Shown here: positions 1 through 7,494 of the stretch, one piece after another
Layout of the letters: each line of letters opens with the position of its first letter
How positions within the stretch are numbered: the stretch's first letter is position 1
NCBI GenBank assembly: GCA_021151525.1
Contig: JAGKXD010000077.1
Coordinates: forward strand, 1 to 19,706
Direction of reading: 5' to 3'
DNA length: 19,706 nt
Source: Cellvibrionaceae bacterium
GTDB lineage: Bacteria; Pseudomonadota; Gammaproteobacteria; Pseudomonadales; Cellvibrionaceae
The notes under the pieces: generated by a model
What the model saw: only the letters and a program-made list of their open reading frames with translations
Database searches by the model: none
What the model was told of the DNA's origin: nothing
Position numbers and translations under genes: made by a program

Positions 1-3000
1 ATTATCGAACAGGGCATGATTTCCCGTTTGATTGAAGCCAAGCCAGAAGATTTACGTGTTTATATCGAAGAAGCTGCTGGTATTTCCAAATACAAAGAGC
101 GCCGCCGCGATACTGAAAGCCGTATGCGCCGTACGCAAGAAAACCTTGAGCGTTTGACGGATATTCGCGATGAATTGGAGCGTCAATTAGCGCGCTTGCA
201 ACGTCAGGCTCAATCAGCTGAAAAATTTACTGAATACAAAAAAGAAGAGCGTTTGTTAAAAGCGCAATTGCAAGCGCTTAAATTTCAAATTTTGGATGAG
301 CAAGCAAAAGCCAAACAAACCTCCATTCGCGATTTGGAATTGCGCATGGAATCTTTTGTGACTGATCAAGTCAACAAAGATACCCAAATTGAAAAATACC
401 GCAGCCAATACACTGAAATGGGCGACAAGTTCAATGAAGTGCAAGGGCGTTACTACGCCATTGGTGCAGACATTGCGCGTATCGAACAAACCATTCACCA
501 CGCCCAAGAGCGTTCACGTCAATTGCAAAGCGATTTGGATCAAACCCAACGCGATTGCAAAGAAGCTGAAGAGAATCTTTTAATCGATGCGCAAAAAGCA
601 GAAGGTTGGGAAGAAGAGCTTTTAGTCATTGAACCTGAATTGGAAATGGTTAAAGCCGCCGAAGAAGGTTCGAATGAAGTGTTGCTCGATGCTGAAGAGT
701 CTATGCAGCGCTGGCAAAACGAATGGGATGCATTTAACCAGCGCGCATCCGAGCCACGCCAAAAAGCAGAAGTTCAACAATCGCGCATCCAACATCTTGA
801 ACAAGTACAACAACGTTTGTTGCAGCGCATTGAAAAGCTCAAAGAAGAAAAGGCGAATTTGCAAATCGACGGTGTCGATGAAGAAATCGGCCAACTTACC
901 GAGCAACTTGCAGAGCTTGATTTAGTGGCGGATGAAAAACGCAGCCGCGTTGAAGCCATTACCGAACAATTAGATACGCGCCGCAATGACAATACTCGTA
1001 ACAGTAACGAGTTAGATCAAGTTCGCAGCCAATTGCAAACTATGCGCGGTCGTCATGCATCTTTGGATGCATTGCAACAAGCAGCGCTCGGCGAAAAAAA
1101 TAAAGCCGTTACCCAATGGCTCGCTGCACAAAATCTAACAAACCAACCGCGCCTTGCTGAATCTGTAAAAGTACAGGATGGTTGGGATAAAGCGCTCGAA
1201 ACCGTTCTCGGCAATACGCTGCAAGCAGTCTGTGTGAAAGGTTTGGATGCGGTAACGTCTGTTATCGAAAATTTAACGCAAGGCGAATTAGTTTTATTTG
1301 ATACCAGCGCAAAATCTTCTGCGAGCGATGCTAAAAAAGCATCTTTGCTGAGCAGCAAAGTTTCTGCCGATTGGGATGTTGCCGGTGTATTGAGTGGAAT
1401 TTATATTGCAGAAGATTTAACGGCTGCGTTGCAGCTGCGCAATCAATTATCGGCAAACGAATCTGTTATTACCAAAGACGGTATTTGGGTTGGCGCACAT
1501 TGGTTGCGTGTTGCGCGTGATACAGATGCAAGTTCAGGTGTAATTGCACGCAAACAAGAAATTGAAGAACTATCTGCAAAAATTGCAGAAGCAGAAGAAA
1601 AAGTTGAAAGCTTAAGTGCTGCGCTTGACGAAGGTCGTCAGCAAATTAAAGATCTTGAACAAAGCCGCGAGACCTTACGACGCGAAGCAGATGAGCAAAG
1701 CCGTCGCTACGGCGAGTTGCGTTCACAACTCTCGGCGAAACAAGTTCGCGTAGAACAAGTAAATATGCGTCGTGAGCGTGCCGAAAATGAAATTCGTGAA
1801 GCGCGTGAACAGTTAGAGCAAGAAGCAGAACATCTTTCAGAAGCGCGTATGATTTTGAGCGAAGCCATCGAAATGATGGGGCAAGATACAGATCTGCGCG
1901 AAGAATTGTTGCAACAGCGCGATGATATTCGCACTGGTTTAGATCAAGCGCGTCAACGTGCACGTCATGATAAAGATAAAGCACACGAATTAGCAATGCG
2001 TTTCCAATCACTCAAAACCCAATTGGATGGCATTCGTTTAGGAATTGGCCGCTTGCGTGAGCAAACTGCACGTTTGCAGGAGCGTCGCGAGCAATTAATT
2101 GTAACGCTCAGTGAAAACCGTGATCCAATTGAAGAATACAAATCTGAGTTGGATGCAAACCTCGGCAAGCGTTTATCGGTTGAGGCTGCATTAACTGAAG
2201 CTCGCCGCAATCTTGAAACTGTCGAGCATGAATTGCGCAATGCCGAACAAGGCCGTAACCGTGCTGAACAAGAAGTGCAAGCGGTGCGGGCGCATTTGGA
2301 GCAAGAGCGTTTGGCAGCGCAGCGTTTTGAAGATCAACGCAATGCAATTGTTGAACAGTTGGAAGAAGACGAATTAAATCTGCAAACCATTTTGGCAGAA
2401 ATCCCAGAAGGTACAGAAATCAAACCCATCGAAGATGAATTGGAAGCAATTGCTGGCCGTATTACGCGTTTGGGGCCAATTAACCTTGCCGCAATTGACG
2501 AGTACAAAACGGAATCGGAGCGTAAAAATTATTTAGATGCGCAAAATGCAGACTTGCATGAAGCGCTTGAGACCTTGGAAAACGCAATTCGTAAAATTGA
2601 TCGCGAAACGCGTACGCGTTTTAAAGAAACTTTCGATCAAGTAAACAAGAGTTTGCAAGAGTTGTTCCCCAAAGTATTTGGTGGCGGCCATGCGTATCTT
2701 GAATTGACTGGCGAAGATTTATTGGATACCGGCATCACCATTATGGCGCGCCCACCAGGTAAACGTAACAGCACCATTCATTTGCTCTCAGGTGGTGAAA
2801 AGGCGCTGACTGCAATTGCATTGGTATTCTCAATTTTCCGTTTGAATCCAGCACCATTCTGTATGTTGGACGAAGTAGATGCGCCGCTCGATGATGCCAA
2901 CGTGGGTCGCTATGCGCGCATGGTTGAAGAAATGTCATCACAGGTGCAATTTATTTATATTACCCACAACAAAAATGCGATGGAAATGGCGCACCAATTG

Positions 3001-3084
3001 CTGGGTGTAACCATGCATGAGCCTGGTGTATCGCGTTTGGTAACTGTGGACGTGGATGAAGCAGCAGAACTGGCTGCTTCCTAA
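1..3084 (+). CDS. smc: Chromosome segregation protein SMC, 5'-truncated by the window edge
   Basis: SMC is the core ATPase of the canonical bacterial condensin, which works with ScpA and ScpB to compact and segregate the chromosome. The reading frame is open from base 1, and the first residues (IIEQGMISRLIEAKPEDLR) are the conserved stretch following the N-terminal ATPase lobe. The Walker A region and start codon therefore lie upstream; roughly 140 residues are missing, judged from the usual family length of about 1,160-1,170. Visible in order: a first long coiled coil, a globular hinge at about nt 1100-1560, a returning coiled coil, and the C-terminal ATPase lobe. That lobe has the ABC signature LSGGEKALTA (about nt 2782-2811), Walker B CMLDEVDAPLDD (about nt 2857-2892) and the ITHNK switch segment. 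zipA follows 43 nt downstream with no terminator seen, so co-transcription is likely. Identification is very secure; only the truncation limits it. Confidence 0.97.
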   Translation: MIEQGMISRLIEAKPEDLRVYIEEAAGISKYKERRRDTESRMRRTQENLERLTDIRDELERQLARLQRQAQSAEKFTEYKKEERLLKAQLQALKFQILDEQAKAKQTSIRDLELRMESFVTDQVNKDTQIEKYRSQYTEMGDKFNEVQGRYYAIGADIARIEQTIHHAQERSRQLQSDLDQTQRDCKEAEENLLIDAQKAEGWEEELLVIEPELEMVKAAEEGSNEVLLDAEESMQRWQNEWDAFNQRASEPRQKAEVQQSRIQHLEQVQQRLLQRIEKLKEEKANLQIDGVDEEIGQLTEQLAELDLVADEKRSRVEAITEQLDTRRNDNTRNSNELDQVRSQLQTMRGRHASLDALQQAALGEKNKAVTQWLAAQNLTNQPRLAESVKVQDGWDKALETVLGNTLQAVCVKGLDAVTSVIENLTQGELVLFDTSAKSSASDAKKASLLSSKVSADWDVAGVLSGIYIAEDLTAALQLRNQLSANESVITKDGIWVGAHWLRVARDTDASSGVIARKQEIEELSAKIAEAEEKVESLSAALDEGRQQIKDLEQSRETLRREADEQSRRYGELRSQLSAKQVRVEQVNMRRERAENEIREAREQLEQEAEHLSEARMILSEAIEMMGQDTDLREELLQQRDDIRTGLDQARQRARHDKDKAHELAMRFQSLKTQLDGIRLGIGRLREQTARLQERREQLIVTLSENRDPIEEYKSELDANLGKRLSVEAALTEARRNLETVEHELRNAEQGRNRAEQEVQAVRAHLEQERLAAQRFEDQRNAIVEQLEEDELNLQTILAEIPEGTEIKPIEDELEAIAGRITRLGPINLAAIDEYKTESERKNYLDAQNADLHEALETLENAIRKIDRETRTRFKETFDQVNKSLQELFPKVFGGGHAYLELTGEDLLDTGITIMARPPGKRNSTIHLLSGGEKALTAIALVFSIFRLNPAPFCMLDEVDAPLDDANVGRYARMVEEMSSQVQFIYITHNKNAMEMAHQLLGVTMHEPGVSRLVTVDVDEAAELAAS

Positions 3085-3127
3085 TTAAATCATTTAGAAG
3101 AATTTTGAAGATAAGACGGATAACTTT

Positions 3128-4162
3128 ATGAGCAACTGGCTAACCGGCGTTATTGTTCTTCTCATTATCATTATTTTGGTCGATGGATATCGTCGTCGTA
3201 ATAAAAATCGTCTCGATGTTTCTCCTGCGTTAAAGAAAAGCTTGAGGCATAGCCAATCGGATGATGACACAGACAGCGAAGCTCCAAGTTACTTAAGTGA
3301 GTTGCCCAATGGTGGTGCGCGTGTTGTGGGTGTGCGTGATCCATCCGATCAACCGCAACGTGAAAGAAAGCTAAGTGCTCGAGAGTTAAAAGAACAGCGC
3401 CGCCGTGAGGAATCAGCAAAACGTACGCCAGAGCAAGCGCGTTTAAATTTAGATGAATCTGTTCCTATTTTGATGGAATCAGTTGAGCATGAGGCACATG
3501 CAGATGAGCACGGGCGTATAGAGCCAAGTTTTTCTGCGCAAGATGATAATCTTGATCATGATGAGCATGAATATGATGCTGAGCATCAAGAAGAATATGC
3601 TGAAGATGAAGGCTCCTATGATGAAGACTTTGAAGAAGACTACGATGATGACGATCACGAGTCTGAAGAAGATTATGAAGACGAAGTAGAAGAGGAAGAG
3701 GCCAAAGCCGCTGTGCCTCAAGCTGAGCCAGAGGAGGTTTTGATTATTAATATCATGGCTCCAAAAGGTGAAGTCTTTAACGGTGGCGATTTGCTCGATA
3801 TCGTTTTGAAATGCGGCTTACGTTACGGCAGCATGGATATTTTTCATCGCTACAGCGATACCAAAGGTGACGGTGCGTTATTGTTCAGCATGGCCAACAT
3901 GGTCAGACCGGGTACTTTCGATTTGGATGCAATGGATGATTTCACTACTCCGGGCGTAAGTTTGTTTATGACATTGCCAATTGACGCTGATTCAATGCAG
4001 TCTTTCGATTTGATGGTGGAAACCGCGCAAGCAATTTCGCAAACGCTCCACGGTGAATTAAAAGATGAGCAGCGCAGTGCAATGACTCGCCAAACACTTG
4101 AGCACTGTCGTCAACGTATCAGCGATTTCGAACGCAAAAAATTGTTTCGTCGTCCACGTTAA
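3128..4162 (+). CDS. zipA: Cell division protein ZipA
   Basis: ZipA anchors the FtsZ ring to the inner membrane in gammaproteobacteria. The 344-residue protein has the expected plan. An N-terminal membrane anchor spans about residues 5-20 (LTGVIVLLIIIILVDG), followed by a basic patch (YRRRNKNR). A long linker runs from about 30 to 200, and the globular ZipA C-terminal FtsZ-binding domain covers about 203-340 (starting EEVLIINIMAPKG). The linker is odd: residues about 139-192 are almost entirely Asp, Glu, His and Tyr, whereas the Escherichia coli linker is known for a Pro/Gln-rich stretch. The gene sits directly behind smc, as in Pseudomonas relatives, and ends in a strong terminator. The ATG at 3128 is chosen because the membrane anchor starts immediately after it; upstream Shine-Dalgarno matching is weak (GACGGA about 7 nt before). 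Confidence 0.95.
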   Translation: MSNWLTGVIVLLIIIILVDGYRRRNKNRLDVSPALKKSLRHSQSDDDTDSEAPSYLSELPNGGARVVGVRDPSDQPQRERKLSARELKEQRRREESAKRTPEQARLNLDESVPILMESVEHEAHADEHGRIEPSFSAQDDNLDHDEHEYDAEHQEEYAEDEGSYDEDFEEDYDDDDHESEEDYEDEVEEEEAKAAVPQAEPEEVLIINIMAPKGEVFNGGDLLDIVLKCGLRYGSMDIFHRYSDTKGDGALLFSMANMVRPGTFDLDAMDDFTTPGVSLFMTLPIDADSMQSFDLMVETAQAISQTLHGELKDEQRSAMTRQTLEHCRQRISDFERKKLFRRPR

Positions 4163-4187
4163 AGGCGGCTGTTTTTGATTCTCAATA

Positions 4188-4228
4188 AAACAGGAAAATG
4201 TGAATGCATCTTCCTGTTTGTTTTTTTT
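4188..4228 (+). terminator. Rho-independent terminator after zipA
   Basis: A 9-bp perfect stem (AAACAGGAA at 4188-4196 with TTCCTGTTT at 4211-4219) is extended by an inner ATG/CAT pairing after one mismatch. It is followed by G and then eight consecutive T residues (4221-4228). It lies 25 nt after the zipA stop codon. This is the clearest intrinsic terminator in the window, and it probably ends the smc-zipA transcript. It leaves only 28 nt before the ligA start codon. Confidence 0.88.
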
Positions 4229-4256
4229 GGGCTGACCAGAAGAGTTGGAATATATT

Positions 4257-6299
4257 ATGTCTAGTCACTCACTTTTCCCTGATGTTTCTGCCGAGCTTGA
4301 ACAATTGCGCTCGCAAATTAATTATCACAATCATCGTTACCACGGCCTTGATGCGCCTGAAATTAGTGACGCCGAATATGATCGTTTAATGCAGCAATTA
4401 AAAAATCTTGAGGCAGAGCATCCCGAACTTATTACTCCTGATTCGCCAACACAGCGTGTTGGTTCAGCGCCGCTTAGTGAATTTGTCACAGTTGTGCATG
4501 AAATGCCGATGCTTTCGCTCGACAACGCATTTAGTGACGAAGATTTGTTGGCATTCAATAAGCGCTTACAAGATCGTTTGAAGTCCACAGCGGAAATTGA
4601 ATTTGCTTGTGAAGTGAAGTTGGATGGAATTGCGGTCAGTTTGTTATATCGCGATGGTGTATTGGTGCGCGGCGCAACTCGCGGCGATGGCACTAATGGT
4701 GAGGACATTACACAAAATGTTCGTACCATTGCTTCTATACCTTTGCGTTTGCTGGGGCAGGGCTATCCGCAAACGTTGGAAGTGCGCGGCGAAATTTATA
4801 TGCCAAAAGCGGGCTTCAACGCTTTCAATGAAAAAGCGCTTGCTGCAGGCGAAAAATTATTTGTTAACCCACGCAATGCGGCAGCAGGCAGTTTGCGCCA
4901 ATTAGATCCGCGTTTAACCGCTGCGCGCCCGTTAGAAATGTGCGCTTACAGTGTTGGCTTAGTGGCCGATGGTGACTTGCCTGATCGCCATACTGAAATA
5001 TTAAAGTCACTACAGTCTTGGGGCTTTTTAATTAATCGCGAAATGCAAACGGCGAACAATATTCAGGAATGTTTGGAATATTATCGTCGTATTCAAGAAA
5101 AGCGCAGTGCGCTTGCTTACGATATTGATGGAATCGTCTTTAAGGTTAATTCACGTGAACTACAAGAAACCTTAGGGTTTATTTCTCGTGCACCCCGTTG
5201 GGCTGTTGCTTACAAATTTCCTGCTCAAGAAGAAATGACCGTACTGCAAGATGTAGAGTTTCAGGTTGGGCGCACAGGAGCTGTTACACCAGTTGCGCGT
5301 TTGCAACCTGTATTTGTTGGCGGCGTAACAGTTTCAAATGCTACCTTGCATAATCGCGACGAAATTAACCGCTTAGGCATTAAAATTGGCGATACAGTTG
5401 TAATTCGTCGCGCCGGCGATGTAATTCCACAAATTGTCGCTGTGGTTGAATCAAAGCGCACAGCAGATGCTCGCGATATTATTTTTCCAACACAATGCCC
5501 TGTGTGTGGCTCGCCGGTGGAAACCGTTCCAGGCGAAGCGGTTGCACGTTGTGATGGTGGATTAATTTGTGCAGCACAACGTAAAGAAGCGATTAAGCAT
5601 TTTGTATCGCGTAAAGCCATGAATGTTGAAGGCATTGGCGATAAATTAGTTGAGCAGCTCGTTGATCTCGATATGATCAATAATCTCGCGGATATTTATT
5701 CTCTGTCTCGCGAGCAATTAGCAAATTTGGATCGTATGGGTGAAAAATCTGCAGATAATATTTTGGCTGCATTGGAGACCAGTAAAAAAACAACCTTGGC
5801 AAAATTTATTTATGCTTTGGGAATTCGTGAAGTAGGTGAGGCCACGGCTCGTAACTTCGCTAAGCACTTTGGCTCGTTTGAAGCTTTTGCTGCAGCAGAT
5901 GAACTGAACTTGCAACAGGTTACAGATGTTGGGCCAGTGGTTGCGCATTTTGCTTTTGAGTTTTTTAAACAGGAGAATAATCGCGCGGCAATAGAGCAAT
6001 TAAAAGCAGCGGGCATTCATTGGCCGGACGAAGTTGCAACGGCAACTGACGCTCCGCTGCTTGGTCTAACTTATGTGCTAACAGGTGCGCTGGAGATTTT
6101 TAGCCGCGATGACGCCAAGTCACATCTATTAGCGCTAGGTGCTAAAGTGTCGGGCAGTGTATCGGCAAAAACAGATTATGTTGTTGCTGGCCCCGGCGCT
6201 GGCTCTAAATTGCAGAAGGCAGAAGAGTTGGGTATTAAAGTGCTTAGTGAAGAGGATTTGTTAACGCTTTTAAAACAACATGGACAAATGCCAGCATGA
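4257..6299 (+). CDS. ligA: NAD-dependent DNA ligase LigA
   Basis: LigA seals nicks during replication and repair, using NAD+ to adenylate an active-site lysine. From the ATG at 4257 the protein has 680 residues, the usual family size. Domains in order: the NAD-binding Ia region with YHNHRYHGLDAPEISDAEYD near residue 22; the adenylation domain with catalytic Lys121 in the KLDG motif; the OB fold (about 315-400); a four-cysteine zinc finger (Cys414, 417, 432, 438); helix-hairpin-helix repeats (about 440-590); and a C-terminal BRCT domain (about 600-675). The frame also has an upstream TTG at 4245. I prefer the ATG because the family begins close to it and because an AGAAG sequence sits only 2 nt before the TTG. 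The Shine-Dalgarno site is weak (GGA about 7 nt upstream of the ATG). The stop codon overlaps the next start as ATGA. Confidence 0.97.
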   Translation: MSSHSLFPDVSAELEQLRSQINYHNHRYHGLDAPEISDAEYDRLMQQLKNLEAEHPELITPDSPTQRVGSAPLSEFVTVVHEMPMLSLDNAFSDEDLLAFNKRLQDRLKSTAEIEFACEVKLDGIAVSLLYRDGVLVRGATRGDGTNGEDITQNVRTIASIPLRLLGQGYPQTLEVRGEIYMPKAGFNAFNEKALAAGEKLFVNPRNAAAGSLRQLDPRLTAARPLEMCAYSVGLVADGDLPDRHTEILKSLQSWGFLINREMQTANNIQECLEYYRRIQEKRSALAYDIDGIVFKVNSRELQETLGFISRAPRWAVAYKFPAQEEMTVLQDVEFQVGRTGAVTPVARLQPVFVGGVTVSNATLHNRDEINRLGIKIGDTVVIRRAGDVIPQIVAVVESKRTADARDIIFPTQCPVCGSPVETVPGEAVARCDGGLICAAQRKEAIKHFVSRKAMNVEGIGDKLVEQLVDLDMINNLADIYSLSREQLANLDRMGEKSADNILAALETSKKTTLAKFIYALGIREVGEATARNFAKHFGSFEAFAAADELNLQQVTDVGPVVAHFAFEFFKQENNRAAIEQLKAAGIHWPDEVATATDAPLLGLTYVLTGALEIFSRDDAKSHLLALGAKVSGSVSAKTDYVVAGPGAGSKLQKAEELGIKVLSEEDLLTLLKQHGQMPA

Positions 6300-6907
6300 A
6301 ATTAGTGGTGTCCTTGTGCTTATTATTTTGCATTAGTTTTTTGAGCGGTTGCGCAACAACGCCCCCCTCTAATCCGAATAACATTTGCGATATCTTTGCG
6401 GAAAAAGGCGATTGGTACAAAGCAGCAAAAAAATCGGAGAATAAGTGGGGGACATCTGTACCCATTATGATTTCCATCATGTACCAAGAATCGCAATTTG
6501 TACAAAAGGCTCGCCCAGCGCGCACAAAAATATTATGGATTTTTCCTGGGCCTCGCCCGAGTAGCGCTTATGGTTTTGCGCAGGTTAAATCAGATACTTG
6601 GGAAGATTATCAGCGTGAAGAAGGCGGCATGTGGGCGCGGCGCGATAGTTTTAAAGATGCAGTGGATTTTATCGGCTGGTACAACTACCAGAGTGAAAAA
6701 CGCAGCAAAATTAAACGCAATGATGCCTACAATCTTTACCTTGCCTATCACGAGGGGCATGGTGGCTTTAATCAGAAAACGTACAACAGTAAAGCTTGGT
6801 TGAAATCAACAGCCCAAAAAGTGTCATCGCGTGCGGTTGAATACACCAAACAATTGCAGCAATGTGAAGATAGTTTGGATAGCGGTCACTGGTGGTGGCC
6901 TTTTTAA
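6296..6907 (+). CDS. Putative lipoprotein with transglycosylase SLT-like (lysozyme-like) domain
   Basis: This is a 203-residue predicted lipoprotein. A signal peptide ends in the lipobox LSGC, with lipidation expected at Cys19. Ala at +2 predicts sorting to the outer membrane, facing the periplasm. The mature part resembles the soluble-lytic-transglycosylase/lysozyme fold. A candidate catalytic Glu65 lies in ISIMYQESQF, then SAYGFAQVKSDTW resembles the Ser-x-Gly-x-x-Gln motif, then AYHEGHGG occupies the place of the usual AYNAG loop. If active it would cleave peptidoglycan glycan strands; the altered motifs leave activity uncertain. The C-terminus is unusual (HWWWPF). The start overlaps the ligA stop by 4 nt (ATGA), implying translational coupling to ligA. 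A small gene in this place after ligA is plausible in Pseudomonas-like genomes, but I do not recognise a named gene. Confidence 0.8.
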   Translation: MKLVVSLCLLFCISFLSGCATTPPSNPNNICDIFAEKGDWYKAAKKSENKWGTSVPIMISIMYQESQFVQKARPARTKILWIFPGPRPSSAYGFAQVKSDTWEDYQREEGGMWARRDSFKDAVDFIGWYNYQSEKRSKIKRNDAYNLYLAYHEGHGGFNQKTYNSKAWLKSTAQKVSSRAVEYTKQLQQCEDSLDSGHWWWPF

Positions 6908-6935
6908 TTAATATTATATTTATGTAATTAATATT
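6905..6935. repeat. AT-rich 11-bp direct repeat, 20-bp period
   Basis: TAATTAATATT occurs at 6905-6915 and again at 6925-6935, exactly 20 bp apart (about two helical turns). The first copy contains the lipoprotein gene's stop codon. The whole 48-bp gap before the next gene is extremely AT-rich and could contain its promoter, but no convincing -35/-10 pair can be assigned. Confidence 0.4.
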
Positions 6936-6955
6936 TGATGAGCTTTGGAGCCAGT

Positions 6956-7381
6956 ATGGATCAAGAATCAATTGTGTATGGTTGCATAAAAGATATTCCT
7001 GCAATGGCAAACTACTCGGAGCGCTTGCGTATAAATCGCGAGGCAATGCTGAGTTTGCCTACAGCAGACCAGTGGCCGTTTTTATGTCAGGAAATGTTTT
7101 CCATTCCTGAAGTAAATGTGCTCAACAACAACTACCAAACCGAAGTTTTGCATTTCGGGGCATCTTATAAAGCAGTTGAATACGAGTGGGATCAATGGAT
7201 CGCACAATTCGAACAATTGTTAAGCAGAATGTATTGGGTATCTGCCACTGTACATTTAGAAACTGAATTATCAGGTACTCATACTTTCACATGGGAGGCG
7301 GGCGGGAATTGCCATATACCTGGTTCCGGAGAGTTTAATGTGAAATGCGAATGGAGCCACGAAGGGGCTTTAAGCTTTTGA
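6956..7381 (+). CDS. Hypothetical protein, 141 aa
   Basis: I do not recognise this gene's family. It encodes a 141-residue soluble protein with no signal peptide or membrane segment. The composition is rich in Glu, Trp and aromatic residues (DQWPFLCQEM, YEWDQWIAQFEQ, MYWVSATVHLETEL). It has four cysteines, two of them in the C-terminal part (GGNCHIP and VKCEWSH). The C-terminal half looks beta-rich. Possible upstream starts exist at 6935 (TTG) and 6938 (ATG), but the ATG at 6956 has a good Shine-Dalgarno sequence (TTGGAG, 5 nt spacing), so it is preferred. The gene lies 48 nt after the lipoprotein gene on the same strand and may be a separate transcription unit, given the AT-rich gap. It ends before a long palindrome. 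Codon use resembles its neighbours. That it is a real gene rests on its start signal, length and lack of any competing frame. Confidence 0.7.
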   Translation: MDQESIVYGCIKDIPAMANYSERLRINREAMLSLPTADQWPFLCQEMFSIPEVNVLNNNYQTEVLHFGASYKAVEYEWDQWIAQFEQLLSRMYWVSATVHLETELSGTHTFTWEAGGNCHIPGSGEFNVKCEWSHEGALSF

Positions 7382-7436
7382 TTTTTATTGTTTTCGAAGA
7401 AAGAACCTTCATTAACTGAAGAGAATATATTTAATA

Positions 7437-7475
7437 GGGAGTCGTCATCCCCGCTAGGCGAGGATGACGACTCCC
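7437..7475. repeat. Perfect 14-bp palindromic repeat (REP-like) upstream of hemB
   Basis: GGGAGTCGTCATCC (7437-7450) is the exact reverse complement of 7462-7475. The 11-nt middle contains a further CGC/GCG pairing around TAG. The whole 39-nt unit resembles the dispersed TCATCCCCGCnnnGGCGGGGATGA-type palindromes known from many proteobacterial genomes. It ends 19 nt before the hemB start codon, so it would fold within or next to the hemB leader. There is no T-run after the stem, so it is not a classical terminator on the + strand. Confidence 0.8.
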
Positions 7476-7494
7476 AAGTGAATTGGTAAACATT

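Noticed and set aside
1345..1365. CTTTGCTG/CAGCAAAG inverted repeat within smc
   Set aside because: 8-bp repeat in the middle of the coding hinge region; chance level and explained by codons.
3479..3721. 80-codon hydrophobic - strand open frame opposite zipA
   Set aside because: It is the reverse complement of the acidic GAA/GAT-rich linker codons, which automatically read as Phe/Ile/Val; not a membrane protein gene.
4245..4256. Upstream TTG start for ligA
   Set aside because: The ATG at 4257 fits family length and has better spacing; the TTG is almost on top of the nearest purine-rich site.
4337..4729. 130-codon - strand open frame opposite ligA
   Set aside because: Antisense to the conserved adenylation domain of LigA; no homology-like features and no start signal.
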